Shown in pieces: positions 1 through 5,146 of a stretch of DNA of 12,887 bases. The stretch comes from Clostridiales bacterium. Its GTDB lineage: Bacteria; Bacillota; Peptococcia; Peptococcales; Peptococcaceae. Positions within the stretch are counted from its first letter, which is position 1, and every line of letters starts with the position of its first letter. The position numbers and the translations under genes were made by a program. Below the pieces are notes generated by a model. The model was given only the letters and a program-made list of their open reading frames with translations. It was not told where the DNA came from and did not search any database. The stretch is from the NCBI GenBank assembly GCA_003343815.1, contig QAKL01000001.1, positions 1-12,887 of the forward strand. Reading direction: 5' to 3'.

Positions 1-258
1 TGCGCCTGTGGCGAAATAGCCGCTTGCGGCGGTAGCGTAAACGGCGGGCAACTCCAAAACGACATCGATACCTGCGGCGAGCGCCATTTGTGTGCGGTAA
101 TATTTATCGATGACGGCGCACTCGCCGCGCTGGGTGAAATTGCCGCTCATGATCGCTACGATGGCGTCGGCATTAAGCTCTGCGCGTGTGTGGGCGAGCT
201 GATAAAGATGCCCCAGATGAAAGGGATTATATTCACAAACGATACCTACAATGTTCAT
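1..258 (-). CDS. tmcAL: tRNA(Met) cytidine acetate ligase TmcAL (YlbM family), N-terminal part
   Basis: Reading the minus strand from the ATG at 258 gives 86 uninterrupted codons to the window edge; the rest of the gene (family about 400 residues) lies outside. The start reads MNIVGIVCEYNPFHLGH, with the nucleotidylyl-transferase HxGH motif at residues 14-17. It is followed by a MSGNFTQRG segment and an ELPAVYA segment, all characteristic of TmcAL/YlbM. In the family, the enzyme uses ATP and acetate to make N4-acetylcytidine at the wobble base of elongator tRNA-Met in the cytoplasm. A GAGGT ribosome-binding site lies 6 nt upstream of the ATG, and a sigma-A type promoter lies just beyond it. 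The gene is divergent from yceD-rpmF, a pairing seen in other Bacillota. Identity is from motifs only; the C-terminal part cannot be judged. Confidence 0.93.
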   Translation of the reverse strand, partial: MNIVGIVCEYNPFHLGHLYQLAHTRAELNADAIVAIMSGNFTQRGECAVIDKYYRTQMALAAGIDVVLELPAVYATAASGYFATGA

Positions 259-285
259 AGCTTGACCTCACAAAAAAGATAAGTT

Positions 286-314
286 ATTATAGCATAAAAT
301 AAAACTTCGGGCAA
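286..314 (-). promoter_or_regulatory. sigma-A type promoter for tmcAL
   Basis: On the minus strand, TTGCCC (314-309) and a perfect TATAAT (291-286) are separated by exactly 17 nt. The predicted start of transcription is near 280, giving a leader of about 20 nt that contains the GAGGT ribosome-binding site. Prediction is from consensus only. Confidence 0.72.
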
Positions 315-396
315 GCAAATGGCAGCTATAAATAATAATAAAAAAGAAATCGCGGCGGATTGGGTACAAAGTTGGCGCAGGAAATGAGAAAAACTC

Positions 397-425
397 TTGA
401 CAAGCAGAGCAGGGATATATATAAT
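397..425 (+). promoter_or_regulatory. strong sigma-A promoter for yceD-rpmF
   Basis: A perfect TTGACA (397-402) and a perfect TATAAT (420-425) are separated by 17 nt, the consensus spacing. Transcription should start near 432, leaving about 22 nt of leader before the yceD ATG. This is the best promoter match in the window, as expected for a ribosomal protein operon. The rest of the divergent intergenic region (259-453) is A-rich, with nothing else I can support. Confidence 0.88.
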
Positions 426-453
426 AGTAAAGGTTAGGGATAGGAGTGGTTCT

Positions 454-981
454 ATGTCTGCTAAAATAAACATTGCCAAAGTCCGCAATAATGTCGGAAG
501 CAAAGAAGAATTTGCTTTCAGCATCGGAAATGACGATGTCAAATTGCCAGAGTGGAAAATCGTCGGTAATTTGGACATTCGCGGGAGCGTGGACAACAAA
601 GACGGCTATCTTTTGCTTGAGGGGAAAGTGAGCGGACTTTTAAATGGTCAGTGCTCGCGCTGCCTAAGTGAGGTTGAGCATAAGCTGGATATAGATTTCA
701 GCGAAAAATTGTTGTATCAGGCGGATCAAAGCCGTTTCAGCGATTGGGAGTTCGGCGAGGTAGAGGCGGAATATACCATCTATGATGGCGATATTTTTGA
801 TTTTACCGACTTATTGGTAGAAAATATCATAGACGAGCTGCCCAGCAAAATATTATGCCGTGAGGATTGTCAGGGGTTATGCCCTCATTGCGGTCATAAT
901 TTAAATGAAGGTCAATGTGATTGTGTATTCGAGGATATAGATCCGCGACTTGCAATTTTAAACAAACTGTATAGTGATTGA
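454..981 (+). CDS. yceD: YceD family (DUF177) protein, metal-ribbon type
   Basis: A 175-residue protein of the YceD/DUF177 family, which sits next to rpmF across bacteria and has been linked to 23S rRNA accumulation and large-subunit assembly; its exact biochemical role is not settled. Visible features are a CSRC pair at residues 67-70 and a C-terminal CREDCQGLCPHCGHNLN segment with Cys135, 139, 143 and 146, followed by Cys155 and 157. This pattern suggests a bound zinc (inference). The family's closing motif, DPRLAILNKL, is present. The ATG at 454 is chosen because AGGAGTGG lies 4 nt upstream and the family begins with a KINI-like strand. The in-frame TTG at 397 coincides with the -35 box and cannot be translated from this promoter. 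Only 13 nt separate yceD from rpmF, so the two are co-transcribed. Confidence 0.92.
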   Translation: MSAKINIAKVRNNVGSKEEFAFSIGNDDVKLPEWKIVGNLDIRGSVDNKDGYLLLEGKVSGLLNGQCSRCLSEVEHKLDIDFSEKLLYQADQSRFSDWEFGEVEAEYTIYDGDIFDFTDLLVENIIDELPSKILCREDCQGLCPHCGHNLNEGQCDCVFEDIDPRLAILNKLYSD

Positions 982-994
982 GGAGGTGTAAGTC

Positions 995-1189
995 ATGGGT
1001 GTAGGACAAAGTAAAAGATCTAAAGCAAGAAGCAGAAGAAAAAGAACTGCTTGGGCTAAATTGAGCACCAACGGCGTTATGAGCTGCCCGCAGTGCCATG
1101 AACCGAAATTACCGCATAGAGTATGCCCCAGCTGCGGTTATTACAATGGTCGTGAAGTAGTGAAAAAAGAAGTTGCGGCCGCTGAATAA
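995..1189 (+). CDS. rpmF: 50S ribosomal protein bL32, zinc-ribbon (C+) form
   Basis: A 64-residue very basic protein. The N-terminal stretch is rich in Lys/Arg (SKARSRRKR), as expected for a tail that threads into 23S rRNA. It is followed by a four-cysteine zinc ribbon, CPQC at 31-34 and CPSC at 44-47, with the conserved PHRVC and CGYYNGREV segments. This is the zinc-binding version of the protein; many bacteria also carry a cysteine-free paralogue used in zinc shortage, which is not visible here. A perfect AGGAGGTG (981-988) precedes the ATG and overlaps the yceD stop codon. The gene is the last in a two-gene unit and is closed by an intrinsic terminator 18 nt after its stop. Confidence 0.97.
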   Translation: MGVGQSKRSKARSRRKRTAWAKLSTNGVMSCPQCHEPKLPHRVCPSCGYYNGREVVKKEVAAAE

Positions 1190-1207
1190 TGAAAGTCGTA
1201 AACCTTT

Positions 1208-1240
1208 GACTATGATTCTTCTGAATTATAGTCTTTTTTT
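1208..1240 (+). terminator. intrinsic terminator after rpmF
   Basis: A 10-bp stem (1208-1217 with 1224-1233, one G-U wobble) closes a 6-nt loop CTTCTG and is followed directly by seven T residues (1234-1240). This is a textbook Rho-independent terminator, and it separates yceD-rpmF from plsX-acpP. Confidence 0.9.
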
Positions 1241-1304
1241 ATGCCTAAAATAAAAAATGAGCGCAAAAAAGGCGGAAAAAATAAAAAAAGTTTAAAATAA
1301 GCTG

Positions 1305-1333
1305 TTGCATATTATTCGCAGGTGTGGTATTTT
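1305..1333 (+). promoter_or_regulatory. candidate promoter for plsX-acpP (distal)
   Basis: TTGCAT (1305-1310) and TATTTT (1328-1333) are separated by 17 nt, with an extended -10 TGG immediately before the -10 box. The leader to plsX would be about 60 nt. The surrounding 1241-1400 stretch is A-rich non-coding DNA. I see no palindrome of the FapR-box type around plsX and no fapR gene next to it, so control by FapR is not supported here. Confidence 0.5.
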
Positions 1334-1353
1334 AAAAAGGATGTTTGAGAGAT

Positions 1354-1382
1354 TAGCAAATGAGGAAAAAGCTGACTATAAT
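1354..1382 (+). promoter_or_regulatory. candidate promoter for plsX (proximal)
   Basis: A perfect TATAAT (1377-1382) lies 17 nt downstream of a poor -35 match TAGCAA (1354-1359). Transcription from it would start almost at the plsX ribosome-binding site (AGGAGG, 1389-1394), giving an extremely short leader. It is weaker than the distal candidate in -35 quality but has the better -10 box. Confidence 0.35.
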
Positions 1383-1400
1383 TTATTTAGGAGGCGTAAA

Positions 1401-2390
1401 ATGAAAATAGCACTTGACGCGATGGGCGGCGATCACGCTCCTTTGGAAATAGTTAAAGGCGCAGTCTTGGCAGCCGAGCAATACAATAAGATCGAAAAAA
1501 TATTTTTGGTAGGCAATAAAGATATATTAGAAAAAATCCCCGAGTGCGCGCATGATAAATTAGAAATCGTGCATGCTTCGGAGGTTATAGAGATGGATGA
1601 GCACCCGGCGCAAGCCTATCGCCGCAAAAAAGATGCCTCGATCACCGTGGCGACAGCCTTGGTGAAAGAGGGAAAAGCCGATGCGGTCGTTTCTGCCGGC
1701 AGCACCGGTGCGCAGCTCGCCGCAGCGATGTTTGGTTTAGGCAGGATCAAAGGCGTGAAACGTCCGGCGATCGCCAGTTTTGTGCCGACATTACAGGGAG
1801 GCAAGCTTTTGGTCGATGCCGGAGCCAATACTAATGTCGATGTGACAAATTTAGTCCAGTTTGCGCAGATGGGCAGCGTATATATGGAATGTATGCAAAA
1901 TATCGCTTCGCCTAAAGTAGGATTAATCAATAACGGCGCCGAAGAAACTAAAGGTACAGAGTTGACTCAAGCCGCTTATCAGGAACTAAAAATTGCGCCG
2001 GGGATTAATTTTTACGGCAATATCGAGGGACGCGACATCACCGCAGGGATTTGCGATGTGATGGTCTGCGACGGTTTTACCGGCAATGTCATTTTAAAAA
2101 CCATGGAGGGCATGGGCAAAGGTATCGTCACCATGCTAAAAGAAGAATTGATGTCTACTGCGCGCACGAAAATGGGAGCGGTTTTAGCCAAACCTGCTTT
2201 GGCTAATTTGAAGAAGCGCATGGATTATTCCGACTACGGCGGCGCACCGCTTTTAGGGGTAAACGGCGTGAGCATCGTCTGCCACGGCAGCTCGAACGCT
2301 AAAGCCGTTTCAAACGGCATTAAAGCCGCGATGGTAGGCGCAGAAAGCGGATTTGTTCAAAAAATCACTGATTTAATGCCTCAGGCATAA
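1401..2390 (+). CDS. plsX: phosphate acyltransferase PlsX
   Basis: A 329-residue protein, the usual PlsX length. It begins MKIALDAMGGDHAP, the family's signature N-terminus, and contains other family segments such as SAGSTGAQLAA, KRPAIAS, CDGFTGNVILKT and GGAPLLGVNG. PlsX is a membrane-associated enzyme that converts acyl-ACP plus phosphate into acyl phosphate, the donor for PlsY in the first step of phospholipid synthesis in most bacteria. The ATG at 1401 is chosen because AGGAGG lies 6 nt upstream and the MKIALDAMGGD start is conserved; the longer in-frame reading would add 32 unrelated residues and overlap a promoter. acpP, encoding its substrate carrier, follows 42 nt later, so the two are probably co-transcribed. 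Genes for fabH, fabD and fabG, often found here in other Bacillota, are absent. Confidence 0.97.
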   Translation: MKIALDAMGGDHAPLEIVKGAVLAAEQYNKIEKIFLVGNKDILEKIPECAHDKLEIVHASEVIEMDEHPAQAYRRKKDASITVATALVKEGKADAVVSAGSTGAQLAAAMFGLGRIKGVKRPAIASFVPTLQGGKLLVDAGANTNVDVTNLVQFAQMGSVYMECMQNIASPKVGLINNGAEETKGTELTQAAYQELKIAPGINFYGNIEGRDITAGICDVMVCDGFTGNVILKTMEGMGKGIVTMLKEELMSTARTKMGAVLAKPALANLKKRMDYSDYGGAPLLGVNGVSIVCHGSSNAKAVSNGIKAAMVGAESGFVQKITDLMPQA

Positions 2391-2432
2391 TAGTTTTAAT
2401 CTATAAAATTGGATAAGGGAGGTGGATGAGAG

Positions 2433-2660
2433 ATGGATATTTATGAAAAAGTAGTGGCGATCGTCGCTGAGCAGCTGGGGATCTCTACTGATGATATTAC
2501 CGCAGAGACTACTTTAGAGGATTTGAATGCCGACTCATTGGATGTAGTAGAGGTGATTATGGCGTTAGAGTCTGAGTTCCATATGGAAATTCCCGATGAG
2601 GACGCGGAAAAAATTAAAACCGTCGGGGCTTTGGCTGAGTACGTCCAAAACAATTATTAA
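2433..2660 (+). CDS. acpP: acyl carrier protein
   Basis: A 75-residue acidic helical protein with the DSL phosphopantetheine attachment motif; the modified residue is Ser35 in LNADSLDVVEV. The C-terminal helix segment (EIPDEDAEKIKTVG) is typical of fatty-acid ACPs. It carries growing acyl chains as thioesters in the cytoplasm and supplies PlsX, encoded just upstream. A GGGAGGTG ribosome-binding site lies at 2417-2424; the intervening ATG at 2426 is out of frame. No strong terminator follows: there is only a weak 4-bp GCAA/TTGC stem before the T-run at 2685-2691, and this run lies inside the next promoter. Some read-through into rimP is therefore possible. Confidence 0.97.
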   Translation: MDIYEKVVAIVAEQLGISTDDITAETTLEDLNADSLDVVEVIMALESEFHMEIPDEDAEKIKTVGALAEYVQNNY

Positions 2661-2678
2661 AAAATTTTGGCAAAAAGC

Positions 2679-2707
2679 TTGCTATTTTTTTGGAAGTATG
2701 CTATAGT
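2679..2707 (+). promoter_or_regulatory. promoter of the rimP-nusA-infB operon
   Basis: TTGCTA (2679-2684) and TATAGT (2702-2707) are separated by 17 nt, with a TGC extended -10 element directly before the -10 box. Transcription would begin near 2714, so the 13-bp hairpin at 2732-2760 would form about 18 nt into the transcript. Confidence 0.68.
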
Positions 2708-2731
2708 GAAAGTAGTATGAGATGTATTGTT

Positions 2732-2768
2732 GCAAAGAGTGGGATCTTCCCACTCTTTGCTGTTTGTT
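2732..2768 (+). promoter_or_regulatory. leader hairpin before rimP-nusA, candidate attenuator
   Basis: A perfect 13-bp inverted repeat (2732-2744 with 2748-2760) closes a 3-nt TCT loop. It is followed by an interrupted T-tract, TGTTTGTT (2761-2768). The stem is as strong as a terminator stem, but the T-tract is broken by two G residues. It lies between the promoter and the rimP ribosome-binding site (AGAGGTGG, 2787-2794). In Bacillus subtilis, NusA stimulates weak intrinsic terminators with imperfect U-tracts and is reported to control its own operon this way (from memory). The same role here is inference. An alternative is a simple 5' stability hairpin. Confidence 0.6.
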
Positions 2769-2799
2769 AGGGATAAATTACATAAAAGAGGTGGTAAAA

Positions 2800-3255
2800 A
2801 TGAGCAAAGCAGAGGAGGCGGTCGAAAAGATTGCCGAAAATTTAGCCGCGGAGCTTTCATGTGAGATCGCGGATGTGGAGTTTGTCAAAGAAGGCAGCGA
2901 GTGGTTTTTGCGCGTTTTTGTCGATCGCGAGGGAGGCGTGGATCTGGATTTCTGTGAAGTATTCAGTCGCCGCTTGAGCGAGATTTTGGACGAAAACGAT
3001 CCGATTTCTCAAGCCTACCGATTGGAGGTATCATCGCCGGGGATCGAGCGGCCGCTCAAAAAGGAAAAGGATTTCGTACGTTTTAGCGGCGAAAAGATTA
3101 AAGTGAGCTTATTTGAGGCGATCGATTCGCAAAAGCAGCTGATCGGCACGCTTTTAGGCTGTGAGGACGGAAAAATAGGCTTGGAAACAGACAAGGAAAC
3201 TTACAGTATCGATTTAAAAAATATCAGCAAAGCCAACCTTTATTGGGAATTTTAA
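2800..3255 (+). CDS. rimP: ribosome maturation factor RimP
   Basis: A 151-residue protein of usual length, encoded first in the nusA-infB operon as in most bacteria. It shows the RimP N-terminal alpha/beta domain with a DVEFVKEG strand, then the family signature LEVSSPGIERPL at residues 75-86, followed by an SH3-like C-terminal barrel region starting at about residue 87. RimP binds the 30S precursor and helps assemble its head/central region around uS12 and uS19. The ATG at 2800 is chosen because AGAGGTGG lies 5 nt upstream and the homologue-like sequence begins there; an in-frame ATG at 2722 would place coding sequence across the leader hairpin. nusA follows after 27 nt. Confidence 0.96.
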   Translation: MSKAEEAVEKIAENLAAELSCEIADVEFVKEGSEWFLRVFVDREGGVDLDFCEVFSRRLSEILDENDPISQAYRLEVSSPGIERPLKKEKDFVRFSGEKIKVSLFEAIDSQKQLIGTLLGCEDGKIGLETDKETYSIDLKNISKANLYWEF

Positions 3256-3282
3256 TTTAGGCGAATTTAGGAGGTAAGATAA

Positions 3283-4554
3283 GTGAATTTGGAGTTTTTG
3301 GAAGCACTGAATGATTTGAGCAAAGAAAAAGGCATTGATTCCGAGGTGATTATCGAGGCGATCGAGGCCGGATTGGTCTCGGCGTATAAGAAGAATTTCG
3401 GTTCTTTGCAAAATGTCAAGGTGCAGATCGACCGCGCTACCGGCGAGTTCAAGGTTTATGCCCGCAAAGAGGTAGTCGAGGAGGTATTTAATAAATATAC
3501 CGAAATTACTTTAGATGAGGCGCGAAAGATTTTCCCGGCGGCTAATTACGGCGATATCGTCGATGTGGAGATGACTCCGCGCGATTTCGGTCGTATCGCG
3601 GCGCAAACTGCGAAACAAGTTGTCGTTCAGCGTATCCGCGAGGCAGAGAGAGGACTGATTTATAACGAGTTTTCGAATAAAGAGGGCGACATCGTCACCG
3701 GTACTATCCAGCGTATCGAAAACAAAAATTACTATATTGATTTAGGTAAAATCGAGGCTGTTTTGACCCCTGCCGAGCAAATAGCCGGCGAGGAGTACAA
3801 AGTATTTGACCGTATTCGCACCTACATCGTCGAGGTCAAAAAATCCTCCAAAGGGCCGCAAATCATGGTCAGCCGCACGCACCCCGGATTATTGAAGCGC
3901 TTGTTTGAGTTAGAGGTGCCTGAGATCCAAGACGGTACCGTAGAAATCAAATCTGTGGCGCGTGAAGCGGGAGCCCGCAGCAAAATTGCCGTTTACTCGG
4001 CAAACAGCGACGTCGACTGCGTCGGTGCTTGCGTAGGACCGAAAGGCACGCGCGTGCAAGCGATTGTCAACGAGCTCCGCGGCGAAAAAATCGATATCGT
4101 CGAGTGGAGCAAAAATCCCGAGGATTACATCGCCAGCGCCTTAAGCCCGTCCAAAGTAGTGGATGTCGCTGTTTTTGAAAATGAGAAAAAAGCCCGCGTC
4201 ATCGTACCTGATTACCAGTTAAGTCTGGCTATCGGCAAAGAGGGGCAAAACGCCCGTTTAGCCGCGAAATTAACCGGCTGGAAAATCGACATTAAAAGCG
4301 AAAGTCAGGCGCAGGCTGCCGGCATCGAGTACGGTCATACTGATGAGTATGATGACGAGTATGATAATTATACTTACGGCGAAAACTATGATAGCGGCTA
4401 TGATTATGACGACGAGTACGGCTATGACGAAGAGTATGATGATTACGATGAGGAATACTCGGGCGAAGACTACGGCGAATATAACGACGATTACGATGAC
4501 GAATACGACGAAGCAGAGCCGGACGAGGAGTATGGAGAGGAAGAGGACAGATAA
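3283..4554 (+). CDS. nusA: transcription termination/antitermination protein NusA with acidic Tyr-rich tail
   Basis: A 423-residue NusA. Order of domains: N-terminal RNA polymerase-binding domain (about 1-125), S1 domain starting near Gly135, KH1 with GPKG at 252-255, and KH2 with GKEG at 318-321, ending near residue 346. These match the core form of NusA found in Bacillota, usually about 350-370 residues long. Beyond it lies an unusual 70-residue tail (354-423) made almost only of Asp, Glu, Tyr and Gly. NusA binds the RNA polymerase flap and nascent RNA hairpins, promotes pausing and intrinsic termination, and takes part in rRNA antitermination. Translation begins at GTG 3283, supported by AGGAGGT at 3269-3275 with good spacing. 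rnpM follows 11 nt after the stop. Confidence 0.97.
   Translation: MNLEFLEALNDLSKEKGIDSEVIIEAIEAGLVSAYKKNFGSLQNVKVQIDRATGEFKVYARKEVVEEVFNKYTEITLDEARKIFPAANYGDIVDVEMTPRDFGRIAAQTAKQVVVQRIREAERGLIYNEFSNKEGDIVTGTIQRIENKNYYIDLGKIEAVLTPAEQIAGEEYKVFDRIRTYIVEVKKSSKGPQIMVSRTHPGLLKRLFELEVPEIQDGTVEIKSVAREAGARSKIAVYSANSDVDCVGACVGPKGTRVQAIVNELRGEKIDIVEWSKNPEDYIASALSPSKVVDVAVFENEKKARVIVPDYQLSLAIGKEGQNARLAAKLTGWKIDIKSESQAQAAGIEYGHTDEYDDEYDNYTYGENYDSGYDYDDEYGYDEEYDDYDEEYSGEDYGEYNDDYDDEYDEAEPDEEYGEEEDR
4342..4551 (+). other. Asp/Glu/Tyr low-complexity tail of NusA
   Basis: These codons specify NusA residues 354-423. By my count the 70 residues include 20 Asp, 18 Glu and 17 Tyr, with a single basic residue (the final Arg). 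The DNA is correspondingly a run of GAN and TAN codons. Tyrosines recur every three or four residues in DEY, DDY and GYD groups. The segment is predicted to be disordered and strongly negative. E. coli NusA has two acidic-repeat domains at its C-terminus, but those are folded and not tyrosine-rich. Any functional equivalence is inference. Confidence 0.9.
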
Positions 4555-4565
4555 GGAGGCAAGCT

Positions 4566-4823
4566 ATGGTAAAAAAAATTCCGCAGAGGATGTGTTTGGG
4601 CTGTCAGGAGCGGAAAAACAAAAAAGAGCTGATCCGCATTGTCCGCTCGCCTGAGGGCGATATTTCGATTGACACCACCGGTAAGAAAAACGGCCGCGGG
4701 GCGTATATCTGCCCCGACAAAGCCTGTTTGGAGGCAGTCATTAAATCAAAACGTTTGGAAAAAAGCTTAGAAACGGAAATAAGCGAAGAAGTTTACAATA
4801 AATTACGGGAGCAGCTTTCATGA
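4566..4823 (+). CDS. rnpM: RNase P modulator RnpM (YlxR, DUF448)
   Basis: An 85-residue basic protein of the YlxR/DUF448 family, always found between nusA and infB in Bacillota. It has the family motif RMCLGCQERK (Cys10, Cys13), a central basic strand ELIRIVRS, and the GRGAYIC motif at 43-49 with a further Cys54. In B. subtilis the protein has been reported to bind the RNA subunit of RNase P and modulate its activity, hence the name RnpM; whether the four cysteines hold a metal here is inference. The ribosome-binding site AAGGAGG overlaps the nusA stop codon. The 3' end overlaps ylxQ by 4 nt (ATGA), suggesting translational coupling. Confidence 0.93.
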   Translation: MVKKIPQRMCLGCQERKNKKELIRIVRSPEGDISIDTTGKKNGRGAYICPDKACLEAVIKSKRLEKSLETEISEEVYNKLREQLS

Positions 4824-5125
4824 AAGATGAAAAAGGTTTCTTCACGATGCTGGGTTTCGCCGCGAAAGCCAGAAAGGCTGTGGCCGGAGAGAGCAATGTC
4901 GAGGCGGCTTTAAAGAAAAAGCAAGCCGAGCTTTTGATCGCGGCGGAGGATATAAATCCGAAACGCTTAGAGCATTGGCAGAGAGCAGCCAAAGAAAACG
5001 GCGTTAAGATCGTGAGCGCCGGAACACAGGAACAAAACGGAGCAGCGATGGGGCTTTCGGCGCGTGCCATCGTGGCAGTCAATGACCGCCAGATGAAGGA
5101 GGCCATTTTAGCTCGGATAGAATAA
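4820..5125 (+). CDS. ylxQ: L7Ae/L30e-type RNA-binding protein YlxQ
   Basis: A 101-residue small protein of the L7Ae/L30e/Gadd45 fold, in the conserved position between rnpM and infB. The sequence shows the family's LGFAAKARKAVAGE opening helix-turn, where glycine and basic residues contact kink-turn RNA, then AELLIAAEDINPKR, a strand-helix unit, and AIVAVNDRQMKEAI near the C-terminus. Members bind kink-turn or related RNA; the RNA partner of YlxQ has not been firmly assigned. The start codon shares ATGA with the end of rnpM, so translation is probably coupled. infB follows after 21 nt with its own CGGAGGT ribosome-binding site. Family is certain; cellular role is open. Confidence 0.9.
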   Translation: MKDEKGFFTMLGFAAKARKAVAGESNVEAALKKKQAELLIAAEDINPKRLEHWQRAAKENGVKIVSAGTQEQNGAAMGLSARAIVAVNDRQMKEAILARIE

Positions 5126-5146
5126 ATTTCTAACGGAGGTAAATGA

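Noticed and set aside
397..453. In-frame TTG start giving yceD 19 extra residues
   Set aside because: The TTG is the -35 box of a consensus promoter and lies upstream of the predicted transcript start; the ATG at 454 has a good ribosome-binding site and matches the family start.
1241..1300. Short open frame of 19 Lys-rich codons after the rpmF terminator
   Set aside because: It starts immediately after the terminator T-run, has no ribosome-binding site, and the Lys/Asn content simply reflects A-rich DNA.
1305..1400. Longer in-frame start for plsX
   Set aside because: The extension has no family similarity and overlaps promoter boxes; AGGAGG and the conserved MKIALDAMGGD start are at 1401.
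2661..2691. Terminator after acpP from the GCAA/TTGC repeat and following T-run
   Set aside because: The stem is only 4 bp and the T-run is better explained as the spacer of the rimP promoter.
2722..2799. In-frame 26-residue extension of rimP or a leader peptide across the hairpin
   Set aside because: It starts within about 10 nt of the predicted transcript start without a ribosome-binding site, and its sequence is the hairpin arms read as codons.
4343..4654. Out-of-frame 103-codon reading frame rich in Met, Thr and Ile over the end of nusA and start of rnpM
   Set aside because: It is the shifted reading of the GAN/TAN codon run of the NusA tail and continues through rnpM out of frame; no ribosome-binding site or family resemblance.
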